Positions 46,374 through 58,849 of a DNA stretch of 64,000 nt are shown in pieces. The translations under genes were made by a program, and so were the position numbers. The number at the start of each line of letters is the position of its first letter. The stretch's first letter is position 1. Source of the stretch: Nemertoderma westbladi (Eukaryota > Xenacoelomorpha > Nemertodermatida > Nemertodermatidae); assembly GCA_032718475.1 (NCBI GenBank), contig JAUCBJ010006687.1, positions 1 through 64,000 on the forward strand. Direction: 5' to 3'. The notes beneath the pieces are model-generated. The model was not told where the DNA came from and searched no databases. It saw only the letters and a program-made list of their open reading frames with translations.

Positions 46374-49300
46374 ATGTCTGATACTAAGCAGAACCTGTCA
46401 GACAGTCTATTAGATGTAACTATCTGCGACTCAGATAGAGGTGTAGAACCCTCTAGTCGTAAGTTCAGTTCACCTCCCACTGTGAGGAAGGTCATCCCTC
46501 CAGTAGTAATAACAGAACCTAGGCTAGTCCAACATCGTAGGTCTATCATAGGCACCCGAGCTCAGGTCAAGCGGGACCAAGAAGCAGCGGAACAGCAACA
46601 ACCCGCGAGTCAGGAGCTTGTTACTCAGCGGCCCAGCAGCTCCAGTAGTGAGGATACTGTAGAGCTGACACCCGAGCGCGGAGCAGAGATGACGGATGCG
46701 GTTTATACGGATCCCCTTCTCATCCTTCCTGCAGCCGTACTCACTAGGTTATTGATCGCGGTGGAAGAACACCAGATCGATTGGGCGAGAAGTCAACGAC
46801 CAACTAGAGATAGTTATGCTGGATACACAAGGGAAGAAATGAAGTCCATGATCGAGTCGCAATGGAACTTCCCCGGACCCGGACTCCCGTTTGATTTATC
46901 AGAAGCTGCCTGGGAAGACATACACCGGATGGGAGTAGCCAAGGAAACCATCGATCCAGCTGTGTGGAAGAGGTCCGCAGCCGGATACGCACAGGGATTC
47001 TTCAGCTCTATAGAGCGATTAAAAGAACAACTGTTTCAACAACCTCAAGGACCTCAAGAGCAGGGATTGCTGCTTTATCAAGTTAGAGAAAGAATTCTAC
47101 GAATCAGGCTAATCTTATCAGCCTTTGAGGAGGCTTCTAAACGAAGACAAGACACGTCGTTGCAAGTTGCCGTAAAGACTTGGTTTCAACGGGTGAGTCT
47201 CCAGGTTCAAGGAACAGCTCAGTGGAAAGCTCAGCTGGAGGAGCGATCAACCCATGGAGAATCAACAGACGCTACTTTTTCCCAAGTGGAAAGTGAAGCG
47301 ACGTCAGAGAAGCCGCATAAGAGAGATGCCATTGACATCTATCTGTCGGACTATCAACGTTTTTTAGGTGATGACGAATTGAGAAGAAGGTTAGATGGAC
47401 TTAGCCCTAATAGCGAAGGAACCAAGCTTGTGTTGGATGCCATCGATGTGGAAATGAGGGCTGCGAATCAGGCTAAATTTGATGAACAACTCCGCCTGAC
47501 ACGAGTCCAAGAAGAACAAGTAAAGAAAAAACGTATAGAAGACCGAAAGGCAGCGGCAGTAGCAGCAGCAGTGGCAGCTGCAGAAGCAGAAAGAAAAGCG
47601 GCAGCGGCAGAGGCAGCGGCAGAGGCAAAAGCGGCAGTAGCAGCAGCAGTGGCAGCTGCAGAAGCAGAAAGAAAAGCGGCAGCGGCAGAGGCAGCGGCAG
47701 AGGCAAAAGCGACAGTAGCAGCGGCAGTGGCAGCTGCAGAAGCAGAAAGAAAAGTGGCAGCAGCAGAGGTAGCGGCAGAGGCAAAAGCGGCGGAGGCAGT
47801 GGCAGAAGCCGAACGGAGAGCTACTGAAGAAACCACTCAATTAGAATTGGAAAACATTCAGGAGAATCAAGACTGCATAAATAAACAGTTAACAGCCAGT
47901 AATATGCAGATGATGAATCGATCTACTCCCAAAAGACAGGGATATACATCATCTGAGGAAGGCGATATCACCGATACTGAAGGCAAAGGAAATAGATCTC
48001 GTCTAAGCAGACGTAAAAGAACATTCCACCGTCAGAAATTGCCTGATTTGCCTCCAGCTGTTAGAAGGCAACTAAATAGCACCAACTTAGGCAGTACAGA
48101 ACCCACAGACCAAATAATTAAAATAGAAAGACTCCCTACTATAGTAGATGAGCCTGAAATAATTAGGCCTGTTCTCGAAATCACCCCTTCGGTGATAGAC
48201 ACCCCTGTACTCCCTGAAGTTACCTCTAAATTCCCTCTGCATAGCACTAAGCTACCTGTGCCCCGTAGAACTGCCCCAGAGACAGTTCAGGTCCTGGGTC
48301 CCGAGCGAAATATTCATAATTTGTCGCCCGTTGTCCATCGTCCGCCCGCTACAACGTTGGCGACTCCCGCTTCGGCGGTCGAATGGGTGGACGAGGGACG
48401 GCGGGGGATGGATATCCTGCTCGGACAGATGCAGGAGACTGTCCAGCAGTTCAAGGGCACAGTAAGGGAAAGTAGGCTAGAGTTGCAAGAAGTGCAGCAA
48501 AGTATCGCGCTAGAGCGCGATAAATTAGTAAATACTCAAAGAGGTATACCACCACCCTCTGTAACAATGTGTCAACCTGTTAGGTCTGAAGTATCGCATG
48601 CGCAAGGTGTGGAGCCTACACGCATATATACTGCTAGCGAAGTAGAAACTCCTATAGTGAACCCTATTAAGGGTAATTATAGACCTGTTGATAATGACAT
48701 TCCCTATAGACCTGATCATAATCCGAGAAATTTATATACCGATAACTCGATATTAAATAACACGATGGCCCAAGAAAGTTTTACGCGTCAAATGGCTAGA
48801 ACCGAAGCCCGGCAAGCGGTAAAGGTGGGAGAGATCGTCAAGTTCAATGGAGATGAGATGAAATGGTTACCTTTTAATGAATATTATAAAGATAACATAC
48901 AGAACTCTGTACTATCTAATGGAGAAAAACTTAGATACCTCATCGAGTGCTTGGAAGGATCTCCCAAGTTAATGGCGTTAAAGTTTATTGGACATCCAGA
49001 CGGATTAAGACAAGTTTGGGATACGCTAAACATCAGGTATGGTAATAGGAATAATATCGCTGGGTACTTGTATGCAAAATTTGTAGCGCCCCGAAAGTTT
49101 ATTAGTAGCGGAATTATCGAGTTTTCCGATGAGATCCAGGAGATCTGCAGATAATTAGATTGGCTAGGTAAGTCTCATGAGTATCAGAACACTATGGTTA
49201 TTAGAGCAGTGGCTTCTACTTTACCGAAAGGTGGAGTAGGTACACGCTGGGATAAGAAAGTGTTATATATGATGGAACAACAACGACGAGACCCTACCAT

Positions 49301-52300
49301 GGCTGATCTCATGTCATTCCTAGATGGAGAAGTGAAATTACAGCTCCTGAAACTGTCTAGGGAGAAGACACCGGAAAGCAAGGTAAGTGAAAAACCCGTC
49401 TCTAGGAGAAAGGTAACACCAGTGTGTTATACAGACGACGGTGAAAGCCAGACTTCTCAAGGAGAAGATAGCGGGAAAGACACTGAGAGATCTTATTACG
49501 TAAATAAAATTCCTAAAGATCAGGTGAGTAAATTCAAGTCTCGATCAAATGACAGGAGAGAACAGGTAAGAAAAACTCCTCCTACGTCTCCCAAGAGAAT
49601 TCCGGTGAGAAAGCCCGAAGAAAGGGCAAGTGTACACAATGTGACTCAACATAAGGTAAGTAACATCAAACCAAAATGTGCGCTGTGTGACGGGATCCAC
49701 CATTTGAATAGGTGTGATGAATTTCTAAAGAAATCATTAACGGAGAGACGCGAAGTCATGTGGGATAAGCGGTTATGTTATAATTGCCTCAGACAAGGAC
49801 ACCAACGGCGAACCTGTTTCTCTGACATAAGGTGTGCAAAGTGTGGTGCGAAACATCATATCTTGTTGCACGCTGAATTCGATCGAAATAGTCCGAATCA
49901 GGTAAGTGATTCCGAGCTACATGTCCAATTCAGTGATGTGAACGACACTGATCAATCTGAGATGGAAGGATTCTACACAGACGAGTTCTCCGACGAAAAC
50001 GAATCCTGTTACATGATAAATACCGCAGTGTATCGAGCGCTCACCTATGAAAAGGATACAGACAACGACTTCACTCTAACTACTTCTGAGCGACAACCAT
50101 CTTGGAAAGAGCCATCTTCCAATGTAGGGATCCGAGAGTTTCCTGTGGTGCAAGTGAGGGTTCACGGACCTAAGAGGAGTTATGTAGTGAACGCCCTCCT
50201 TGACTCCGGTAGTACAGGAACATTCATCGACAAAGAGCTAGCCGAAGATATATTTGCTGGACAACTCAAGTTCCAAACTAAGCTCAACATGTCTGGCATA
50301 ATGCAAGTTTGGAAATCTACAATCACAGCGGATTATTATGTAGGCGCGTTGTCCACCCCACAAGACGAACTAGGAGAACACAGCATAAGGTCAGTGAAAA
50401 TGGTGGCTATAAAGAACTTCGCTACTACTCAAGCAGACCTTTATAATTGGGACGAGGATGAGAGCATCCAACATCTTAACATACCTCGATTCCAGACTGA
50501 TTATCCTGGAGTGCAAATACTCATCGGCCAAAACGCGCATGAGGCGCTGGAGACATTAGAGAAACGGCCTGCTCAACCGCAGCCCCTACAGACCTATGCG
50601 GTAAGAACTAGAGTAGGTTGGTACTTTACTGGCCCTTCCCGTAGAACACTCAGAGAAAGACTACCGCCAGAGAGCGTATGCCAGGTGAGTGAATGGGAAG
50701 ATGATACCAGTGAGGGAGACAACTCAACTGAGGGAATTCCATACTCCTCAGATAACGACGACGTTCACCAGCTTTTTGATGAGGAGAATACCATCGATCT
50801 CCTTAAGGAAAATGAGGCTTGGCAAAACCAAGTTAACTTATGTCAACTTCTCTATCCATCTGAACGAGAAGCTTATAACGACGAGTTAAATGACGTCATT
50901 GAGCGTTGCAATGCCAAGACTCGAGATGAACATGCTGTACGATTCTTTACGCAAGAGGCGGTAGAGCCCAATTCCTACGATAAAGCCTTGTCGGTGGAAG
51001 AGGAAAGGGCCAAGCAGATCCAAGAGACGACTACACGTTTCCTCAAAGATCAAGGAAGGTACGAAGTCGGTTTACCTTTTCGCAAGAGAGAACCGAAGTT
51101 CATCAATAACAGACCTTTGGCGGAAAAAAGAATCGCGCAACTCCATCGACGCCTTACGGCTAATTCTTCAGCTAAAGCAATGTATCAAACACAGCTGGAA
51201 AAATTTATTAATAAGGGATACGCGGAGAGAGTACCGGAAGAAACACCTGTGACTGAAAGAACGTATTATTTAACTCACCATTACGTTCCTAAACCCGGTA
51301 AACCCAATGAAGTGAGAGTAGTGTTTGATGGCTCCGCTCTTTACATGGGTCAATCCCTTAACTCTGAATTGTTACCCGGACCCAACTTACTTCAATCTTT
51401 GTTGGGGATTCTTTTAAGATTGAGACAATATTCGATTGCTTTCGCCTCCGATATAGAAGGCATGTTCTTACAAGTCAAGGTGTTAGATAGGGATCGAGAT
51501 AGTCTACGATTTCTGTGGTGGCCCGAAGGAGATCTCAACCAGAAACCGGTGGAGTACTGGATGACCATCCAGGCCTTTGGGATAATCTCAAGCCCTTCCA
51601 ACGCCTGTTCGGTATTGCGTACTACTGCAGAGGACAACCGAGAGGCATTCTCTAAGGAAGTAATCGACAACACCAAGAGAGACATATACATGGACCACAA
51701 TCTGAAGTCCCTCCCATCAGTTGAGGAAGCCATTGAGGTCGCTAAGGGAACGGTAGAGTGCTTAAAAAGAGGTGGATTTCGATTAACCAAATTCACCAGC
51801 AACTCCCGTGAGTTTCTGGAGTCGATCCCTGCGGAAGATCGAGGGGCGAAAGATCTCGATTTGATCAAAGATGATCTGCCAGAGACCAAGACACTCGGCT
51901 TGAAATGGGACACAGAGCGAGATATTCTGTTTTTCCAACTAAAACAGCGAGATAATCCAGTTCGAACCAAACGGATTTGCTTAAGTATACTGAGCACTTA
52001 TTTCGATCCATTGGGATTTATTAGCCCAGTTATATTGATTGCTCGTAGTTTGGTACAACAAATGTGGCTTGAAAACCATTCATGGGACGATCCACTTAAG
52101 GGGGAATTATTGAAGCAGTGGATGAAATGGGAAGATTCGCTGCCAGCTATCGAAGATTTTATAATTTCCCGTTCATATTTTGGTCATGTTCTCCCTACGT
52201 ATTCCTATCAACTCCATGTGTTTGGAGACGCCAGCGATATGGGAATCGGTATAGTAGCCTACCTAAGAGTGGAAACTCCGGATGGAATCAAAGTCGCCTT

Positions 52301-54572
52301 GGTTACTTCTAAGGCATTAATCAACAACAAGTTGAAAGTTCCTCGAGCGGAGTTAAAGGCGGCTCTATACGCTACAGCCATCGGCCGGAATGTAACCGAA
52401 CAGATTGACTATACATTAGAGAAAACTGTCTATTGGACCGACGCTTTACTCGTGTTAGAGTATATAACCAATGAAGTCTGTCAGTTCAGCGTCTTCGTTA
52501 CCAACAGGGTAGCCATCATACTTAGTCGCACGACGATGGACCAATGGAGACATTGCCCCGGAACGATTAATCCAGCAGACATCGCGTCCCGAGGAGCGAC
52601 TCCAAAGGAATTGGTAAATACTCCCGAATGGTTAGGAGGACCCGACTTTCTCTACAGAGAAGAAGAAGAATGGCCTCCCCATCTCACAACAGCAGAGATC
52701 AGACAGGCCAAGGGAGCGGAGAAAGTTAAACCCAAAACTCGAGCGAGTAAATCGAAGTTATTTAAACCTGCGGTTGATCTATCTGTATTATTTACTTCCG
52801 GAGAGGATGCTTTGGATCAGAAACCCACCGCCACGACTAAAGAAGTCTTGGAAATCCGTGACAAGGATTGGAAATCTGGAATACCAGATATCTCACAAGG
52901 ACTCTCACCTCTCTTGCAGCGAGCGATACGTCACTACAGTTCCTGGAATCGGCTCTGTAAAGCTGTTACCTATTTGAAACGATGTTTTCATCATCGTTAC
53001 TCCGGGACAAAGACCAATAGTGATGATGCTCCATCAACATCTGCACGAGTCCATGTTGTTAAAGATCTTCCTAAATACAAGATATCCGACAGGTTTCTAA
53101 AGGAAAAGATCAGTTACCAGGAGCATGATGAAACCAACAAACAGATGCTGAGACTTCTACAATGCTATGAGGATTCCGATAAGTATTTCCTGTTGTTAAG
53201 AAATCCACAGATGCGCTTAAGGGATCGCTTCTCTAGTACCATGATAGATGGGTTAATACGTGTTGGAGGTAGGCTGACCAACGCCCCATTATCCTTTGAC
53301 ACTAAGTTTCCCATACTCATTAGAAATCTTGATATACAAATCAAGATAATTGTAGATGTTCATAGCAAACTGTACCATGCTGGTAGAGAACGAGTTCTGA
53401 GCGAAATTCGAACTCGCTACTATTTTTATAAACCCCGTAGGGCTCTGAACCAAGTTCTTAGGAACTGCATACCCTGTAGGAAAGCATTCAGTAGGCCTTT
53501 AACACAGCGAGAGGCAGAATTACCTAGGGAAAGAGTAAGCTTCTATGAACCACCCTTTACTAATACCGGTGTGGATTTATTTGGCCCTATTGAAGTATAT
53601 CGTGCCCGGACTATAGTCAAGAGATGGTGTGTCATCTTCGTTTGTATGACTTGTAGAGCTATCCATCTCGATATGGTAAACGATCTATCCACCAACAGCT
53701 TCGTGTTGAGTTTACGACGACAGATCGCTCGTTTCGGAACCAGTAACACGATGAGATCGGATAAGGGAACGAACTTCATTGGCGCCAACAACGAAATTCA
53801 AGCTTACGTGAAGGACTGGAACAAAAGACAGGTGGACGATCAGCTAAAGATAACAGCGTCTAGTTGGACCTTCAACGCCGCCGACGCCCCTTGGTGGGGA
53901 GGAAGTTGGGAGAGATTGATTAGGAGCATGAAGACTGCGTTCCACTTTATTGTGCCTTGTCGCGCTTATCTCACCGACGAATTATTGCGGACGTTAATGG
54001 AGGAAATCGCCGCCTATCTCAACGAAAGACCGCTTATGCCAGTCTCTTCAAATCCTGATTCCCTGGAAGCGCTAACACCCGCGCACTTTCTACTGAAGAA
54101 ACCCGTAGCCATGCTCCCACGATCGGAGATCACAGACGGAGACGAGTACTGCCGTCGAACCTGGCAACTTATGCAGTTGCTATCCCGTCGTTTCGCTGAC
54201 CATTTCGAGAAACATTACCTGCCCACTCTACAACTTCGAACTAAGTGGTTTGCGCAGCAAGAAAACGTCAGCGCTGGAGACATGGTGCTTATTGTGGACC
54301 CCGATCTCCCACGTAAGCGATGGCAAACAGGACGTATCATCGAGACTTATATCTCGAGCGATGGTTTGGTGCGATCAGTAGAGCTCGTCGTCATGCGGCG
54401 GAACTTTAAGAAACCAGGGATAGTCTTTGAGACTCAACAGCTCAATCGCCCAGTGGGTCGTTTATGTTTACTGGAAAGAGACAGAGAGCTCTCCGGAAAC
54501 TATGGAAGGCAAGAAACTCTTCCCACGACCACTTCCCTAATCCAACCGACATCTAGGGACTCCCCAACTTAA
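46374..54572 (+). pseudogene. gag-pol: BEL/Pao gag-pol polyprotein, plus copy, one stop
   Basis: A single frame of 2,732 codons plus stop, interrupted only by CAA-to-TAA at 49152-49154 in the capsid region. The minus copy has Gln there. Domains: Gag N-terminus; Ala/Glu/Lys repeat coiled coil (47540-47830); BEL-type capsid (48830-49300); Cys knuckles (about 49675-49870); aspartic protease DSGST (50202); reverse transcriptase with YMDH (51687-51698) instead of YMDD; RNase H (FGDASDMG, about 52220); integrase HHCC (about 53360-53480) and DDE residues (GVDLFGP about 53570, RSDKGTNF about 53755, GGSWERL about 53900); C-terminal domain (VSAGDMVLIVDPDLPRKRW). The RT active-site Asp-to-His change should abolish polymerisation even if the stop were read through. 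Otherwise it is well preserved. Confidence 0.95.
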
Positions 54573-56220
54573 TATCGTTCGGAGTGGGCGTGTGACTCTA
54601 TTATTTTATATTATTTTATTATTTTTATATTTATGTATGTATTACTATGTAATTTTATTATAATCGTTTTATTTAATTTAGTAGAATATTATTTAGCGAT
54701 TATTTTGTAGAATAGTGCAATATATTCGTGTTTATTACGTACGTAATTACTTATATTATATTTAGTGAGACGGCGAAGAAATAATTATTTTTCTCTTTCC
54801 TTACTGTCCGTATTATATTATAAATACGTAACTACAGTAAGATGAAATGTCCGTACTTATTAAAGTACAATAAAGCCACTACTATATTTAAGTATTATTG
54901 GTAGGCAGAGTATTAGGAATGCAAAGTTCAGATCCTCGTGTCTCGGCTAAACCAAGCTCTGGGTAGACCTTGGAAACGACTTGCCTCTTCACACTGACAT
55001 TGCTTCGTGCGATATTGCTCTCATACCGTATATTAAATAATACATATAGTAGCGTGATGTCCCTTTAACAGTAGCGTATAACGCAAAATAAATCTGTTAA
55101 ACCCTTTGACCATCTGTAATTCTAGTCGATTAAGATATCGCGGCACCCACCGATATACTTGAAAGACAAATTCTAGAATCAGTGGTTAACGTCCCCAGAC
55201 AAGTTCTGGACTAAATCGGTGCCCATCTCAAATATTAATTATTTAATATTTGCAAATCTAATAAATCAAAATCTGTAAAATTCAGATCCTTCCACAATTC
55301 TAGTCAATTAAGATATCGTAGCATTTACCGATATTCTTAAAAAAGACAATTGTCATAGAGTTAAGGATCTTGTGTCCCTAGACATGTTCTAGAATCAAAA
55401 TATGTCCATTTAATTATCAAATAATAAAATTTCAGGGAATAAATTTAAATTCATGCCTTTTAATGAATTTAATAAATTGCCATTTTTACGCAATTTATAA
55501 AGTTCCCAAAATTCCATTAATTAATAGATCAAGGGAGCGGAGATTTATCTTATTATGCATATGAGTGTGCGAAAGTCTCCCAAACATAGTCAATAGCCGA
55601 TAAAATTCATAAAGTCATGTATAAAACAGAACATTGACTATTAAAGAATACTATTAAATAACATCCCAGATCTGTATGCATTGGAATCACCCTAATTCTA
55701 CCGCTAGCTTTGCATAATGTCACCATAGCAACAACCACGCTAGAATTAGAATTGAGTTAAACGAACAATAGAAAGCTTGTCCCATTGAATAGCATAGGGA
55801 ATAAATAGCGTACTACTAGTATCCAAGGATACATAATAATACAGTGACATTCTGGAAGGCATTGACTAACGGACAAATGGCCCGAATGTGCGTAGTTGTG
55901 ACCAGTTGTGTGGTATTTGTGAGTTTATAGGTGAATGTTACTGCTAAGGTGTGTTTACAGTAGCTAGTCGCAATCGTAAAAGTAACCTAACTCTCCAAGG
56001 AAAACCTGAAGTACATCTAAGCCTTTGGGACGGACAGTTGAGTGACTTGTGCCGGTTGTCGTTGTCGTTGTGCGGCTACGTCGTTGGCGAAAGTACAGCG
56101 GCGACGACACATCGGCGCTGAGGATCTCGTACTGTCCGGGGGTTGATTGGGGTAGGCAGCGACGCCCGCTCGCCTAAATATAAACTCATTATAATATGGA
56201 TAAACTCATATATAGCAGAT
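54573..56220 (+). other. BEL post-pol spacer, plus copy
   Basis: Counterpart of 24439-26091. It includes the tandem duplication at about 55075-55400 and the GC-rich block at 56030-56160. No coding sequence is supported. Confidence 0.7.
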
Positions 56221-57552
56221 ATGACGGAGTTGATAGAAGATGGTCTTGGTATCGGGGAGCGATATACTCTACTTTTACAAGCGTTTGTTGATAGCTTAAT
56301 ACGCGGCGACGTTAGTTCAACTGCTGCGGAGGACGATGGTCGTTATATCGAACCGCCAATGTCCCAAGAGCAGCTCACGCGTGAGTTGGACTGTAGAAAA
56401 TTCGCTGCTCGATATACGCAGCGTAATGGTACGTATATGGGCTTCTTAACTACTGGTCATCCTATCGATTTACACAATACGGACTATGTCGACTATATAT
56501 CCTGCCCAGCGGAGTCGGAACCATAAACTGAAATTCGAATGCGAAAATTCTATTCGAAATCGACTCGAAAGAAAAGACACTAAAGAAACAAATGGACGCG
56601 GTAACTCCAACGTATATTTGGAATTCTTGATAGAAGCATTGTAACAACAAATAAATATCACCCGCGTTTCCCCTACCAGACGTGCGTCTTTGGTATTATT
56701 ACGATAAATGTCCTAGACCCAGCCAATAAACGGAAAGACATAAACATCCACGGAAACATTGTGTTAAACACAGTTGTGCTCGTTATATTTACTGGAGTTC
56801 GAGCGAAACTTGTTTGACGTATCACCTATGCTCACTCGGCTCGAACGATCCTGGAGTAAACCTACGATCAGAGTCCCGGAATACTCGGTCAAATTTCCTC
56901 ATTCCTTAGTTGGACCTCAGACCTGCGATCCTGATGGTGTCGCGGATCCTCGCGGACTGTATTCACTGTTCAAAGATCTAGTGCTACCCTAACAATTAAT
57001 CGGTAACACTCCGACAGTGATTTCTAGCTAGCCGCCCATCTTACCTAGCCGGATTGTGACGCGGACACCTAATATCACTATCCAACCGTATGGTTGTCCC
57101 CGTTTAACGCGATACAACCCCTCATCAAGGTGAAGGAGAGCGTTGTACGAAACGAGTTAAACGCTATTCTATAAAGATCAAAAAAGAAACCTGCGTTTGT
57201 TCAGATAAACGTAAGTTATAACAGTAAGTCCAATCGATAAACGAATTGGCTTTATCTCAATTCGATTGGGAAATCCAGAATCTCTAAGAAGTTATCGAAC
57301 TTGGACGATCCTATTCTCTGCGAGAGTTTGTGGATGAACGTATCCAGCTACGAGCGGAGGAAAATCAGCTCGAGGAGAAGCATATCGAAACGGCAGATAC
57401 CTCGACCACAATCCTACACCTTCTGATGCAATCATATTGCACCCTTCACCCAGGAGTTATGGCCCTCCTAGTAAAGTGGCTCCCCCAAAGAGAAAAAGAC
57501 TCTTGCTAGCCTCAAAAAACTGCATAAACGCCGTCTGCGTAAGAAAGCCTAA
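56221..57552 (+). pseudogene. BEL 'ORF3' between pol and 3' LTR, plus copy, decayed
   Basis: Starts MTELIEDGLGIGERY at 56221 and stays open for 102 codons; an upstream in-frame ATG at 56143 is not shared with the minus copy. After shifts, matching blocks reappear: FERNLFDVSP (56790), RVPEYSV (56870) and KVKESVVRNEL (about 57130). A charged helix DERIQLRAEENQLEEKH lies near 57335. DAIILHPSPRS and the basic tail (LKKLHKRRLRKKA) follow, ending at 57552. The Cys/His knuckle region is damaged here. Both copies change frame just after the charged helix, so that shift predates their split. No known domain is recognised, and no membrane segment is seen. Confidence 0.6.
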
Positions 57553-57622
57553 CTGTTCAGAGTATCTTTATGTTTTAGAAACTGTGATTTTTATATTTTA
57601 TAGACTGAAAATCCCATTTTCT

Positions 57623-57630
57623 GGGAGCGG
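57623..57630 (+). promoter_or_regulatory. Short purine-rich tract before 3' LTR
   Basis: GGGAGCGG directly abuts the 3' LTR and is conserved in the minus element. It is the likely polypurine tract for plus-strand priming, although it is short and contains one C. Confidence 0.5.
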
Positions 57631-58841
57631 TGTAAAAGCTTTTGCTGAATTGTCCGGTTATTTTTCCTTATTTTTCCCGTAAAGTACTCTGTAGTTGGTT
57701 TACCAGGCATAAAAAGGCCGTGTCCTTGCTGTACTGGTGTTTTAGCGGACATAAAAGCTATTTCTTCTGTATTTGTACTTTAGAGGACATAATCCGTAAT
57801 TCCGTGACGTAAAAGCTCGATACTCTTGAAAACAGTGTCGCTACCATGACGACGGCTAGCAGCTGATATTGCCACGTCGACGTTGCTTTGTTTCTCTGTT
57901 CTCTCGTTGTTCAGGTTGACCAATCAGAGCGTTTGTTGTCTCTGTGTTGGAGGTATATACAGAAACTCAGTAGTTCAGTGTTATGTTTTTGCCCAGAGCC
58001 TAAGAACCGGCTTTGGCACCTCCGTGTTTTCAGTTTTTAGTCTTACACTAGTAGGTTTAATTATAAGGACATATATCCTTTATCTACCTGGCTTTTAATC
58101 GCTGCTAACTGATCATACATACTGACTGCTGAAACATTGCAAACTCATAACAATCAGTGTTCAGTTGTTGTTTTATACTGCTATTTACTGTCAGTTCTTC
58201 ATAATATGGTTGATGAATTATTATATTTGGAATAACGATAAATAACCCCGAAACCCAATATTCTTGATATACCGAAGGTAAGAGAGAAGGGTTACAGATA
58301 AACGATTGTGACTTATGTTAAAGTGGTTTGAAGTGAATCTAATGTTATTTGATAGACCCTACATGAGTCAGTCTGTGTTCTTTTTATATGTGACTAAAAT
58401 CAGTGAAGATTGGCAGATTAGTGTGCAGTATTGTGCAGCATTGTGTATGAGTGAGTCTGTTAAAGAAGCAATTCCTAAAGAATGCGCCATATATGTGAAT
58501 TATAATTAAGCCATATCGTTGTGAGTAGTTTAAGTCATAACTCTGTTTATATAGATAAAGCGCCACGTCCTAAAGGAACTGTTAATATTCCCGAAAGTGA
58601 ATAATATTGTCAGAGATTATATAATACTGTCAGTCGAATAATACATTAGGCTTACATAGCAATAAAATTAAACCGTCGAACCCAATCTCCCGGGAATATC
58701 CAGCGGGTGAATGATCGCGCACAGATTGGTTTCGACTAGTGTAGTGAATCAAATACTTGTCATAGACTAAAAACCGATTTAATATCTAGAAGACATCTTA
58801 ATTTGGTGGGTTAAACTGCCAAAGGTCTGAAAGCGCGAACA
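57631..58841 (+). repeat. 3' LTR of the plus BEL element
   Basis: 1,211 bp, differing from the 5' LTR near 57885, 58000 and 58505 only. AATAAA at 58661. Confidence 0.95.
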
Positions 58842-58849
58842 AGTGGGCC

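Larger units (their letters stand above)
42911..58841 (+). mobile_element. Complete giant BEL/Pao LTR retrotransposon, plus copy (15.9 kb)
   Basis: Two 1,211-bp LTRs with TG...CA ends differ at about three positions and enclose leader, gag-pol and post-pol region on the plus strand. Internal sequence closely matches the minus element throughout, but the first ~400 bp of the LTR (U3) does not. Flanking 5-mers differ (GGTTT before, AGTGG after), so no target duplication is present. Confidence 0.95.

Noticed and set aside
21652-58841. A single large inverted duplication creating both BEL copies
   Set aside because: The two LTR types have different U3 regions, the copies have different lesions and repeat numbers, and flanks are not mirrored. 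Independent insertions fit better.
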